Source: Bog-473 sp036489775
Lineage (GTDB): Bacteria; Actinomycetota; Acidimicrobiia; Acidimicrobiales; RAAP-2
Length of the DNA stretch: 64,000 bases
Direction of reading: 5' to 3'
NCBI GenBank assembly: GCA_036489775.1
Contig: DASXFC010000038.1
Span: 62,001 to 126,000 of the forward strand
In this document: positions 1 to 8,252 of the stretch, in pieces
How positions within the stretch are numbered: the first letter of the stretch is position 1
Layout of the letters: the number at the start of each line of letters is the position of its first letter
Notes under the pieces: generated by a model
What the model saw: the letters and a program-made list of their open reading frames with translations, nothing else
What the model was told of the DNA's origin: nothing
Database searches by the model: none
Position numbers and translations under genes: made by a program

Positions 1-906
1 GAGGGCGAGCACGTTGCGGTAGAGGCCGACGAAGGGGAAATGCTCGGATCGTTTCCAGTACTTCTGCACCGGATCGAACTCGAAGGGGTGGTGGAAGCGG
101 GACCACAGGTAGCCCGAGTAGGCGGCGATGCCCAGCCCGCTGACCACCACGTAGCCGATGGCGCGCACGATGCCCCGGCGGGCCAGGAGCGCCCCCACCA
201 GAATGGCCAGGGTCAGGGCGACCGATTCGGGTGAGGTGGCCGAGGCGAAGGCGGCCACCCCGGCGGCCCACCAGAAGCGACCGCGCTCGATCAAGGTCAG
301 CACCAAGATGATCTCGAAGGCGAACAGCGCCTCCGAGTACGGCGACAGGTAGAAGAGGCTGGCCGGAAACCAGCAGAAGGCGACGGTGGCGATCAGAGCC
401 ACCCGGGTGTCCCAGAGACGATCAGCCAACCGGTAGAGGAGGACGGCTGCGCCCACCAGAGCGACCCACGACACGACCAGGCCCGAGTCCAGATAGCTGA
501 GGGCGCCGCCGGTCGCGCCGTGCACGGCGGCGATGAGCAGCGGGTAGCCAGGGAAGAAGGCAGTGTGCTGGGCCAGATCGGCCGGATGCACCTGATAGCC
601 GTGCTGGGCGATATCGAGGTAGTAGGCGCTGTCCCAGCGGTCGAAGCCGCCCAGCCAGGTGTTCGGGCTCAAGATGGCGCCACCCAGGTCCTGGGCCGAC
701 TTGGGCAGCAGATCCAGGACGAGATGGGCGAAGACGATGCCCAGTCCGATGCGCGAGACGGCGATCCAGAAGGGCGCCGACACCGCCGACCAGAACGTAC
801 GCATCGAGGTGGCGTAGTCCCGGGGTGGGGCCGCGGTCGGGGTCGGGCGAGGGGCCGCGTGGCGGGGGGCGGGAGGCGTCAGCGGCTCCTGGACGCCCGT
901 CTCCAC
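1..906 (-). CDS. PIG-V-like mannosyltransferase, polytopic membrane protein (partial, 3' end outside window)
   Basis: Reading the minus strand gives an open frame of about 300 codons that runs off the left edge. It has several hydrophobic segments and hallmarks of the PIG-V family: FDRWDSAYYLDIAQHGYQ followed by TAFFPGYP, then ASLFYLSPYSEALFAFE. In known members these enzymes use polyprenyl-phosphate mannose in the membrane, with the early Asp in the active-site loop. GTG at 906 is taken as the start. The frame stays open to 984, so a TTG at 978 is possible, and the next ATG is at 804. It is divergent from the 1039 operon. Family assignment is from motifs read by eye; the sugar acceptor is unknown. 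Confidence 0.7.
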   Translation of the reverse strand, partial: METGVQEPLTPPAPRHAAPRPTPTAAPPRDYATSMRTFWSAVSAPFWIAVSRIGLGIVFAHLVLDLLPKSAQDLGGAILSPNTWLGGFDRWDSAYYLDIAQHGYQVHPADLAQHTAFFPGYPLLIAAVHGATGGALSYLDSGLVVSWVALVGAAVLLYRLADRLWDTRVALIATVAFCWFPASLFYLSPYSEALFAFEIILVLTLIERGRFWWAAGVAAFASATSPESVALTLAILVGALLARRGIVRAIGYVVVSGLGIAAYSGYLWSRFHHPFEFDPVQKYWKRSEHFPFVGLYRNVLAL

Positions 907-979
907 CAGGTCATGGTACGTGACCAGCTTTCCCCCCGAGGGTTGCCCGAACCGTAGGCCAAGGGGGGTTGCCGACAAC

Positions 980-1009
980 TTGACCTAATCAGTCGGATTT
1001 ATGTAAAAT
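980..1009 (+). promoter_or_regulatory. Sigma70-type promoter of the 1039 operon
   Basis: TTGACC at 980-985 and TAAAAT at 1004-1009, 18 bp apart, in an AT-rich pocket. The predicted transcript starts near 1016, which rules out GTG 1012 as the initiator and favours GTG 1039, preceded by GAGGCGG (1023-1029). Confidence 0.55.
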
Positions 1010-1038
1010 GAGTGCCCGCGCCGAGGCGGTGCGAGCAC

Positions 1039-2094
1039 GTGAGCAGACCAGTGACCCCCCACGACCTCCCCACGAGTGATCAGGCGCGTCCTGCGCCCGA
1101 GGAGCGCAGCCACGTCCGTCGATGGGCCGTTTGGACCATTGCCGTTGTCGGGGTTGCCCTGATTGCCATGCCGGTTGCCTTTGGGATGTTCACCAAGGCA
1201 CCCAAGGGCGCCCAGATGATGGGCCAGTTCAAGCCCTTCATGACAACGCAGCGCCTCGACGGCTACCAACTCGAATTGAAGGAGATCAACGCCGGCGTCC
1301 GCCAGACCAACGGGGCGGTGGCCCAGGCGCTCTATGCCGGTCGAGGTGGGTCGACGGCCTTCGAGAAGGCCTTCCCCGGCTTCGCCAGCTTCGACCAGCA
1401 GTGGCCGGCCATCGATCGCACCATGACCACGCTCATGGACGAGGTGCAGAGCAACCAGGGCAACTACGAGGCCATCGCCGCCCTGCCCAGCTTCCGCTTG
1501 TTCCCCTGGTTCTTCGTCGGACCGGGCGTGCTCCTCCTGGTGCTGGCTCTCCTTCTCCTGTGGCACCGGCGCCTGCGGCCGGGGGCACGCTGGGTCCTGG
1601 TCGCGCTGGGCGTCGCTCTGATCGCCGCGCCGGCCATCTTCCAGATGTTCACGCGGGCGCCCAAGGGCGGTCAGATGATGTCGGCCTTCACGAACATCGA
1701 GACGAACCAGAACGTCACCAACATCCAGAGCTACTTCGGCGCCATGGCCGAGGGACAGGGCATCATCCGCCTGGACATCGTCCCGGCCCTGGAGTCTTCG
1801 GGCCGCAGCGTGGCCCAGGTCCGCAGCGAGTTCCCGGCGGTGGCCACGCTGGACGCCCAGTGGGTGCACATCCTCAATGACATGACGCCGATGATCGGCG
1901 TCATGAGCGACAACGTCGCCAACTACCAGGCCATCAAGAGCCTGCCCCCGTTCCCGCTGTTCCCGTGGTTCTTCGTTGGGCCTGGCCTGGTCGTGGCCGG
2001 GTTGGCCATCGCCAGCGTCCCCCGGGCCCGGCGCCCCAAGCCCGAGGCGGCCTTCTCCACCGCTTCGCTCCCCCAATATCAAGGAGCCTCATGA
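1039..2094 (+). CDS. Membrane protein with an internal tandem duplication (4 TM segments)
   Basis: A 351-aa protein made of two copies of one module. Each copy has a TM helix ending in 'MFT(K/R)APKG(A/G)QMM', a roughly 100-residue probably extracytoplasmic helical loop, the motif 'LP.F.LFPWFFVGPG', and a second TM helix. Copies span about residues 25-180 and 185-345. The start is GTG 1039, chosen from the promoter and a GAGG ribosome site; in-frame GTG 1012 lies upstream of the predicted transcript. The stop overlaps the next ATG, so it heads a translationally coupled operon of secreted proteins. I do not recognise a family of known function. Confidence 0.75.
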   Translation: MSRPVTPHDLPTSDQARPAPEERSHVRRWAVWTIAVVGVALIAMPVAFGMFTKAPKGAQMMGQFKPFMTTQRLDGYQLELKEINAGVRQTNGAVAQALYAGRGGSTAFEKAFPGFASFDQQWPAIDRTMTTLMDEVQSNQGNYEAIAALPSFRLFPWFFVGPGVLLLVLALLLLWHRRLRPGARWVLVALGVALIAAPAIFQMFTRAPKGGQMMSAFTNIETNQNVTNIQSYFGAMAEGQGIIRLDIVPALESSGRSVAQVRSEFPAVATLDAQWVHILNDMTPMIGVMSDNVANYQAIKSLPPFPLFPWFFVGPGLVVAGLAIASVPRARRPKPEAAFSTASLPQYQGAS

Positions 2095-2801
2095 CGTTGC
2101 ACAAGATTCGGATCGCCGCCCTGGTGGTGGCGGTGGCCGGCGCCCTGTCGCTCGGCCTCGGCCAAGGGGTGGCCGGCGCCAGCAGCAAATCGACCGCGCT
2201 GGTCGGCACGTTCAAGCTGGCGCCCGGCAACTGCACCTTCGACAGCGTGAGCGGTACCTACTTCCGGATGATCGACCCCAAGGGCAACGTGCAGACGGGC
2301 AACTTCTTCCAGAACCCCGACTCCCTCTGCATCAACAAGACCTACACCTTGGCCGTGCCGGGAGTCGACGGGGGACTGGTCACCGGGAAGTACCAGCCCA
2401 ACCCGAGGCCCGTCTTCTCCGCCATCGGCGGGGCCCGGGCTGACCTGATCGTCCAACCCCAGAGCTTCACGGCGATCGACTTCTCGATCTCGACCAACAA
2501 AGTCGACCCCCAGACCGGCAAGAAGGTGCCCCTGCCCCAGATCGTCGACCGCGGCGGCAAGCTCTCGGGGCAGATCGAGGCCTGGTCGGCCGCCTGGAAC
2601 AAGCAGTACTTCAATCAGGGATCGCCCAAGCCCGGCGGCAGCCATCCGGGGCTGACCCTGCCGATCAGCGGTACCTACAACTCGACGACCCACGCCTTTG
2701 TCCTGACCTGGGCCAGCCAGGTGGTGGGTGGTCCATTCAACGGCTTCGCCGGTTACTGGCATCTGTCGGGCACGTTCGTCCCGGCCAAGGGAGGCAAGTG
2801 A
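2091..2801 (+). CDS. Secreted protein, paralogue of the downstream gene product
   Basis: A 236-aa protein with a signal peptide (about residues 1-28, ending AGA-SS) and a secreted domain starting 'LVGTF.L..G.C'. It has four well-spaced Cys/turn motifs, including 'NQGSPKP' and 'SQVVGGPFNGF..YWHL.GTF'. The same motifs in the same order occur in the next gene, so the two are tandem paralogues; this one ends without a membrane anchor. AAGGAG precedes ATG 2091, which overlaps the upstream stop. No function is recognised. Confidence 0.75.
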   Translation: MTLHKIRIAALVVAVAGALSLGLGQGVAGASSKSTALVGTFKLAPGNCTFDSVSGTYFRMIDPKGNVQTGNFFQNPDSLCINKTYTLAVPGVDGGLVTGKYQPNPRPVFSAIGGARADLIVQPQSFTAIDFSISTNKVDPQTGKKVPLPQIVDRGGKLSGQIEAWSAAWNKQYFNQGSPKPGGSHPGLTLPISGTYNSTTHAFVLTWASQVVGGPFNGFAGYWHLSGTFVPAKGGK

Positions 2802-3865
2802 TGAAGCGCACCGCACGACTGCTCGCACTGGTGGCGACGATGGCCGCTGGGCTGGCCTGGGCGCCCATGAGCACGGCATCGGCCGCCGCGGGTACACCAC
2901 TCGTCGGCACCTTCACCATTACGGCCGGCGGCTGTAGCGGCGGTGTCGCCTCGGGCACCTACCTGCGCATGGTGCTCTCGGGAGGGACCAACAGCGCCGG
3001 TCCCTACTTCTCCAACAGCGATTCGAGCTGCAGCGACAACACCTACACGCCGCTGGCCCCCGGATCGTCCGGCGGACTGGTCTCGGGCGAGTACCAGCCC
3101 CAGCCCTCGCCCGCCTTCGACAGCGCGGGCAACGCCCTGTCCGATGGGATCACCACGCCGGTCGCCTTCGAGGGTGTGAAGTTCGGGACCTCGACCAATC
3201 CGGTCGACCCGCAGACCGGCCTCAAGGTCCCGACACCCAGCATCACCGCCACCGGCACGGTGCTGAGCGGCAATCTCCAGGCCTTTGGCGTGCAGTGGAA
3301 CAACCAGCAGTTCAACCAGGGCTCGCCCAAGCCCGACGGCACCTCGCCGGCGAACACCACACCGGTGAGCGGCACCTACAACTCCTCGACCGGGGCTTAC
3401 ACCCTCGAGTGGTCCAGCCAGGTGGTCGGCGGCCCCTTCAATGGGTTCTCCGCTTACTGGCACTTGACCGGGACGTTCCGGCCGTCGGGCGGCACGGCGG
3501 CCCCTTCTTCGGGGTCCACGGCCACCACGGCACCGGCTTCTTCGGGCTCGTCAGCGGGTGTCTCGACTTCGCCATCAGCCAGCAGCGGGTCGACGACCCA
3601 GTCCACCAGCGGGACCGGGTCGAGGTCGAGTGCGGGAACGGCCACCTCGTCGACCACCTCCACCACGACACCGGGCCAGACGACCCAGGCCGCAGGAACA
3701 ACGAGCAACAAGATCGTGTTGACCACTCACACCACGTCGACCGGTGGGGGCGGGTGGGATGTGCCCATCTGGGCCATCGCGCTGCTGGCGCTGGTTGCCG
3801 CCCTGGGCCTGGGCGGCGTGATCTGGGCCGAAGCAAACCGTCGGAAGCAAGGAGCGAACGCATGA
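2801..3865 (+). CDS. Cell-surface protein, C-terminally anchored paralogue of the upstream secreted protein
   Basis: A 354-aa protein. It has a signal peptide (about 1-30), a roughly 200-residue domain sharing 'LVGTF', 'VSGEYQP', 'NPVDPQTG.KVP', 'NQGSPKP' and 'SQVVGGPFNGF' with the upstream gene product, an 85-residue Ser/Thr/Gly linker (about 230-315), and one C-terminal TM helix followed by the basic tail 'EANRRKQ'. This fits an anchored version of the same domain. TGATG overlap and a GGAGGCAAG ribosome site support the start. The duplicated pair beside a membrane protein suggests an envelope complex, but its role is unknown. Confidence 0.75.
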   Translation: MKRTARLLALVATMAAGLAWAPMSTASAAAGTPLVGTFTITAGGCSGGVASGTYLRMVLSGGTNSAGPYFSNSDSSCSDNTYTPLAPGSSGGLVSGEYQPQPSPAFDSAGNALSDGITTPVAFEGVKFGTSTNPVDPQTGLKVPTPSITATGTVLSGNLQAFGVQWNNQQFNQGSPKPDGTSPANTTPVSGTYNSSTGAYTLEWSSQVVGGPFNGFSAYWHLTGTFRPSGGTAAPSSGSTATTAPASSGSSAGVSTSPSASSGSTTQSTSGTGSRSSAGTATSSTTSTTTPGQTTQAAGTTSNKIVLTTHTTSTGGGGWDVPIWAIALLALVAALGLGGVIWAEANRRKQGANA

Positions 3866-4380
3866 GCCAGACCGACTCCGCAACGAAAAGCAGCACCCGG
3901 CTGCAGGACCTCTTCTCGTTCCCCAACCCGGTGAACGAGGTATCGGCCCGACTGGTGGCCGGTGGAGTGGTGATCATGTCGCTGCTGACGATCGGCTTCA
4001 ACTTGAAGTGGGCCACCATCGTGATCGCCTATGGCTTCGTGGCCCGGGTCCTGACCGGCCCCTCGCTGAGCCCGCTGGGACAACTGGCGACCCGGGTGGT
4101 GACACCCCGGCTCAAAATCGAGCCGCGCCCTGTCGCCGGTCCACCCAAGCGTTTCGCCCAAGGGATCGGCGTGGCCTTCTCCGTCACGGCCCTGATCCTC
4201 ACTGCTCTGGGCTATTGGGGGGCGGCGCAGGTCGTGCTGGGGATGCTGGCGGTTGCCGCCACGCTCGAGTCGGTCCTGGGCATCTGCCTCGGCTGCAAGG
4301 CCTTCGCAGTCTTGATGAAGTTCGGGGTGGTACCTGAGGAGGTTTGCGAACGTTGCAACAACATCTGGGCGACGTCATGA
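3862..4380 (+). CDS. DUF4395 domain-containing membrane protein
   Basis: A 172-aa protein matching DUF4395: 'FPNPVNEVSARLVAG', then 'ARVLTGPSLSPLGQLA', 'VTPRL', 'VAGPPKRFAQGIG', and a C-terminal helix with 'LGICLGCKAF'. About four TM helices are predicted. The CxxC-type Cys pair ('CLGC') is typical of the family; DUF4395 genes are often near thioredoxin/sulfurtransferase genes, though none is here. GGAG ribosome site; ATGA overlaps on both sides place it firmly in the operon. Confidence 0.8.
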   Translation: MSQTDSATKSSTRLQDLFSFPNPVNEVSARLVAGGVVIMSLLTIGFNLKWATIVIAYGFVARVLTGPSLSPLGQLATRVVTPRLKIEPRPVAGPPKRFAQGIGVAFSVTALILTALGYWGAAQVVLGMLAVAATLESVLGICLGCKAFAVLMKFGVVPEEVCERCNNIWATS

Positions 4381-5156
4381 GTACGAAGACTCCATTCACA
4401 GCAATCCGCAACGGCGCGGCCGCCGTGACACTGGTGGCGGTGGCCGTCCTCGGTCTGGTGGCGGCGGAGAGCGGCGGGACGGTGGTGCGCCACACCGTGG
4501 TCACCAAGCACGAGACGCGCGTCGTCAACCACACCACCGCGCCCAAGTCGTCCACGCCGACCCAGTCGGCCCCGGTCGCTTCCTCGGTCCCGGACACCGC
4601 GCCGGTATCCGAGGCCGCGGCGCCGGCGACGCCGGTGGCGCCTGATCCAGTGACCTTGGCGTCATCGACACCGGCCACCACGCCAGCGACGACCACGACC
4701 ACGCCGACCACCACGACCGGGAGCAGCCTGCCGACCACGACCGCCAACGACATTCCGGCCTGTCCGGCCGGTCTGGCCGCCCCGGCTCAGAGCGGCGGGT
4801 TGCAGTCGCTCATCGGGTTCGCCCCGCTTTTCGGGCCGTTCTCCTCTGAGGCGTTTGCCATGGCGCCCAGCTTCCAGCCCGTGCTCGAGCTGATCGGTCC
4901 GTTCCTCACCGCGTTTGCCAACTACTACGCGCCAGAGGCGCCAACCCTGGCGCCGCTGCTGAACGCGGTGGACTCGCTCGAGACCGAGGGCTACTCGCTG
5001 CTCGCGCCGCTCTTCGGGCCCTACCAGACCCAGTTCCTGACGGCGGAGACGAAGCTGGCGGCCGCCTTGGCCCCGGATGCCTCATTGCTGGTGGATAACC
5101 CGGCCGCGTCCTGCGTCATCGATATCGAGGCATCGCTGACTTCCGCCGGTCACTGA
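4377..5156 (+). CDS. Secreted or membrane-anchored Thr-rich hypothetical protein
   Basis: A 259-aa protein with an N-terminal hydrophobic segment (about 14-30), a 100-residue Pro/Ala/Thr-rich low-complexity stalk, and a C-terminal domain (about 130-259) with two cysteines and repeated 'LAPL/APLFGPF' motifs. ATG 4377 overlaps the preceding stop; a longer frame from 4344 exists but would overlap DUF4395 needlessly. Last gene of the operon. Function unknown. Confidence 0.65.
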   Translation: MSTKTPFTAIRNGAAAVTLVAVAVLGLVAAESGGTVVRHTVVTKHETRVVNHTTAPKSSTPTQSAPVASSVPDTAPVSEAAAPATPVAPDPVTLASSTPATTPATTTTTPTTTTGSSLPTTTANDIPACPAGLAAPAQSGGLQSLIGFAPLFGPFSSEAFAMAPSFQPVLELIGPFLTAFANYYAPEAPTLAPLLNAVDSLETEGYSLLAPLFGPYQTQFLTAETKLAAALAPDASLLVDNPAASCVIDIEASLTSAGH

Positions 5157-5192
5157 GGCGGGTTGCGCTGGGGCTTTCGGACCATTTTGATC

Positions 5193-5204
5193 ACCAACGT
5201 TGGT
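5193..5204. promoter_or_regulatory. Perfect 12-bp palindrome, candidate operator
   Basis: ACCAACGTTGGT, self-complementary, sits in the 120-bp gap before the gene at 5277 and about 70 bp upstream of its start. It could be a dimeric regulator site. This is inference from symmetry and position only. Confidence 0.35.
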
Positions 5205-5276
5205 TTCTGATCCGAAGCAGTCGCCGGTGGCGCGAGCATGGTCGCTGGACGGCCATGTCCACCGAAGGGAAGATCA

Positions 5277-6266
5277 GTGAGTGACGACGAGGTAGAGCGG
5301 TCCGAGCCGAGCGGCCAGGCCGTAGGCGACTCGGAAGCATCAGGCGGGAGCGAAGCGGCAGTGAACCCGGTCGCCTTGCCTCCGGGGTCGACCCTTGCGG
5401 CCATACCGGTCCACGCTGGATCGGGTCAGAGATCGGGCCGGCGGTTGGTGCCCTTCAGCCTTGTCGGGGTCCTCACCGTCGGTGCCGCCGTTGCCGCCAC
5501 GGTGGCCGTGGTCGGCAACACCAGCGCGGCCGCCACGGTCGCCTCGGCTGCCTCGGACTCCATCGCTGCCCACAGCGCAGACATGACGCTGACCCTGGAC
5601 GGAACGGTTGACGGGCAGCGTGTGACAATGACCGGCAACGGGCCCATCGACTTCGACACCAGCCAGTCGTCGATGACTCTGCACATCAACGTACCCGGCG
5701 GCCAAGAGTCCATCTCGGAGATCTACGACGGCAAGACCGTCTATGTGAACCTCGGCGCCCTCTTGGGCAAACTGAACCTGGGTAAGTCGTGGGTCTCCCT
5801 TCCCATCGGCCAGATCAAGTCGGTCGGGTCGTCTCTTCCCAGCGGAGGCGTTGGTGATCCGACGGCGCTGCTCCATTTGCTCAGTGCCCAGGGAAACACG
5901 GTCACCGCGCTCGCACCTTCAGTGGTGGACGGCCAGACTCTTCAGGAGTACTCGGTGGTGATAACTCCAGCGTCGTTGGCCCGTGACATCGCGCAAGCTC
6001 ACCTACCCTCCTGGATGGCGTCAGCCGTGTCCCTGGTGCACAACGAGTCGGTGACCGAAAGGGTCGGGATCAACAGCGCCAACGAGTTGCAATCAGTGGT
6101 GTCGACGGTGACGGCCACCATCGGCGGTCAAAAGCTGGTCGAGACGGTGACCGCGGCGTATTCCAACTTCGGGGTGCCGGTCACCATCACCGACCCACCG
6201 TCCAATGAGGTCCTGCCGTTCAGCGCTCTCTTGCAGATCGGGACGGGCGATCCGAGCGTGACCTGA
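5277..6266 (+). CDS. LppX/LprG-like (LolA-fold) membrane-anchored protein
   Basis: A 329-aa protein with a charged N-terminal tail, one TM helix (about residues 60-85), and an extracytoplasmic domain with the alternating beta pattern of LppX_LprAFG/LolA-like proteins. Examples are 'SADMTLTLDGTVDGQRVTMTGNGPIDF', 'SEIYDGKTVYVNLG' and 'ELQSVVSTVTATIGG'. In mycobacteria such proteins carry lipids across the periplasm. This one lacks a lipobox and uses a TM anchor instead. GTG 5277 has an AAGGGAAG ribosome site. Family assignment is by pattern, so moderate confidence. Confidence 0.6.
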   Translation: MSDDEVERSEPSGQAVGDSEASGGSEAAVNPVALPPGSTLAAIPVHAGSGQRSGRRLVPFSLVGVLTVGAAVAATVAVVGNTSAAATVASAASDSIAAHSADMTLTLDGTVDGQRVTMTGNGPIDFDTSQSSMTLHINVPGGQESISEIYDGKTVYVNLGALLGKLNLGKSWVSLPIGQIKSVGSSLPSGGVGDPTALLHLLSAQGNTVTALAPSVVDGQTLQEYSVVITPASLARDIAQAHLPSWMASAVSLVHNESVTERVGINSANELQSVVSTVTATIGGQKLVETVTAAYSNFGVPVTITDPPSNEVLPFSALLQIGTGDPSVT

Positions 6267-6289
6267 GGTTCAGGCTTCAATGCGCTGGT

Positions 6290-6450
6290 CGAGGGTCTAA
6301 TGCCTTAGGCTTTTCCAGCTGTGGTAAACCCACCACGACACAAGAAATAACGCCGCTCGTCGGGGAAAGCCGGTCCCAAGCCGGCGCTAGTCCGTAACCG
6401 TAGGCGGAGCTGCATTGGGCAACTCCGCGAGCCGGGTCACCTATGAGCGG
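6290..6450 (+). promoter_or_regulatory. Cobalamin riboswitch controlling the ECF transporter operon
   Basis: The leader before the gene at 6543 contains the conserved core CGGGGAAAGCCGGT...CCGGCGCTAGTCCGTAACCGTA (6360-6402). A GCGGAG...CTCCGC stem follows, then the B12-box-like GAGCCGGGTCACCT (6430-6443). This matches the actinobacterial cobalamin riboswitch layout. It lies about 95 nt before the GTG and would lower expression of the transporter when adenosylcobalamin is plentiful. The 5' limit is approximate. Confidence 0.75.
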
Positions 6451-6542
6451 TATGGGTTCCCATTGTCGAGACACATCTGGGACCCGGTGGCCTTCTCCCT
6501 TTGTGGGTGTGGCGCTCCCGGGCCCAGGGGGAGCGAGAGCCG

Positions 6543-8252
6543 GTGAAGGTGAACGGGACGAGGAGGCAGGGTCGACGGCCCGCGCTCGGCTCCGTCGCGA
6601 TGCTGGTTGCCGCCCTTCTGGCTGTTAGCGGGACTGCCGTGGTTGGCCTCGCCCCGGTGACCTCACCCATGGCGGCCGCGGCCGCCACTCCAGGCTGTAC
6701 GGATACCAGCGGGGTGACCGTCGTCGTGGACTTCAGCCACTGGCCCACCGGACCTCAGGGTGGCGCGGTGATCGACTCCTGCGAGACCACCACCGGTGCC
6801 ACGACGCAGACGGTGGCAGGCAAGGAGGAGTCCACCGGCACCGCCCTCGATGCGCTGGAGAACGCCGGATTCGACGTGACTGGTACCAGCCAGTACGGGG
6901 ACGCCTTCATGTGTCGTATCGGCTATGGCAGCAACGCCGACAACGAAGAACCCGAGAACGATCCCTGCACCAGCACGCCTCCCTCCAGTGCCTACTGGGC
7001 CTATTACTGGGCTGATGCCTGCACCAACTCGTGGACCTACAGCGAGGCCGGACCCGAAGGCCGTGATCCCGACATCGGCGGTGTCGAGTACTGGACCTTC
7101 GGCTCTGATTCGGCTGGCTCGACCCTTGCGGTGTCGCCGAATCAACTGCGGGGCCAGGGTCCACTGAGTGTGGCATCACCCACCCTGGTGGCGGGCCAGG
7201 TCGGTCAGCCCTACACCGATCATGTGGCCGTGTCCGGCGATCTCTGCCCGGGCAGCGACGACACCTTCAGTTTGGCCGGCGGGAGTTCGCTGCCGGCCGG
7301 CCTCTCGCTCACCTCAGATGGGGTCGTCTCGGGGACGCCGACCGCCACCGGCACCACCAGCTTCTCGGTCAAGCTGAGCGATACGGCCGGCAACGCCGGC
7401 ACGGCGAGCCTCTCGCTCAGCGTGCTCGACGTGGAGCCCACCACGCTGCCCGGAGCGGTGGCCGGTCGGGCCTACAGCCAATCGCTCAGCACTTCGGGAG
7501 GCACCGGTCCCTACAGCTACAGCCTGGCCCCGGGCAGCTCGCTGCCGGCCGGTCTCTCGCTCACCTCGGGTGGCGTCATCTCGGGCACGCCCACCTCCGC
7601 GGGGAGCGCCAGCTTCACCGTGAACGTGAGCGACGGCAGCGGAGCAACCGACGGGGCTGTGTTGACCTTGGGGGTGAGTGGAGGTGCCGCCGCCCTCACC
7701 ATCGGTTCGGCCGTCCTGCCGGGCGCCACGGTGGGCCAGAGCTATAGCCACCAGCTCAACACGACGGGGGGCACCAGTCCGTACCACTACAGCCTGGCTT
7801 CGGGCAGTTCGTTGCCCACCGGTCTTGCCCTCTCGTCGAGCGGGCTGATCTCGGGTGTTCCCAAGACGGCAGGCAACACCAAAGTGACCGTGAAGGTGGA
7901 TGACGCCAGCGGTGATTCAGGCACGTCGGCCGTTGCGCTGTCCGTGGCCTCAGCCTCCTCCTTGAAAAGCGGCACGGCCGCGACGAGGCAGGGAACGGGT
8001 TCGACTTCGACCACCGGACCGCCGAGCTCCACCTCGACCACCGCCGGCACCGACGAGCCCGCAGTCAAGCGAGATCCCCGACTCAAGATCGTGCGGGAGG
8101 GCGCACCGACCTCGCACCAGGTGCATTCATCCTCGGGATCCATCGTCCCGGTGATCGTCGGGATCGCCCTCGGAGCGGTCTTGCTCGGCACCGCGGCCGG
8201 GGTGGCGACACGGCGCCGGCGCCATCTGAACGAAGAGGAACTCGAGGTCTGA
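6543..8252 (+). CDS. Surface protein of the ECF vitamin transporter operon: N-terminal capture-like domain plus three putative Ig (He_PIG) repeats
   Basis: A 569-aa protein. It has a signal peptide, then a Cys-containing domain (about 45-195) starting 'GVTVVVDFSHWP' with 'ALDALENAGFDVTGT'. This resembles the secreted protein encoded beside ECF genes in streptomycetes (SCO2322-like) and, more distantly, DUF4430/transcobalamin C-terminal domains. Three He_PIG-type repeats follow ('SLPAGLSLTS.G..SGTP', about 85 residues each), then a Ser/Thr linker, a C-terminal TM helix and a basic tail. GTG 6543 is preferred for its GGGGAG site; in-frame TTG 6501 would blur the signal peptide. It probably presents cobalamin at the cell surface, which is inference from riboswitch and neighbours. 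Confidence 0.7.
   Translation: MKVNGTRRQGRRPALGSVAMLVAALLAVSGTAVVGLAPVTSPMAAAAATPGCTDTSGVTVVVDFSHWPTGPQGGAVIDSCETTTGATTQTVAGKEESTGTALDALENAGFDVTGTSQYGDAFMCRIGYGSNADNEEPENDPCTSTPPSSAYWAYYWADACTNSWTYSEAGPEGRDPDIGGVEYWTFGSDSAGSTLAVSPNQLRGQGPLSVASPTLVAGQVGQPYTDHVAVSGDLCPGSDDTFSLAGGSSLPAGLSLTSDGVVSGTPTATGTTSFSVKLSDTAGNAGTASLSLSVLDVEPTTLPGAVAGRAYSQSLSTSGGTGPYSYSLAPGSSLPAGLSLTSGGVISGTPTSAGSASFTVNVSDGSGATDGAVLTLGVSGGAAALTIGSAVLPGATVGQSYSHQLNTTGGTSPYHYSLASGSSLPTGLALSSSGLISGVPKTAGNTKVTVKVDDASGDSGTSAVALSVASASSLKSGTAATRQGTGSTSTTGPPSSTSTTAGTDEPAVKRDPRLKIVREGAPTSHQVHSSSGSIVPVIVGIALGAVLLGTAAGVATRRRRHLNEEELEV

Noticed and set aside
985..2082. 365-aa minus-strand open frame
   Set aside because: It lies opposite the well-supported duplicated membrane protein gene, is Gly/Arg/His-rich with no motif, and has no ribosome site: an antisense shadow common at this GC.
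3295..3861. Long frame continuous with the DUF4395 gene
   Set aside because: It overlaps the anchored surface protein gene; ATG 3862 with GGAG upstream starts the conserved domain.
4590..4740. Thr/Pro-codon repeats as a regulatory repeat
   Set aside because: Low-complexity coding sequence of a secreted stalk; no phase or symmetry beyond codon bias.
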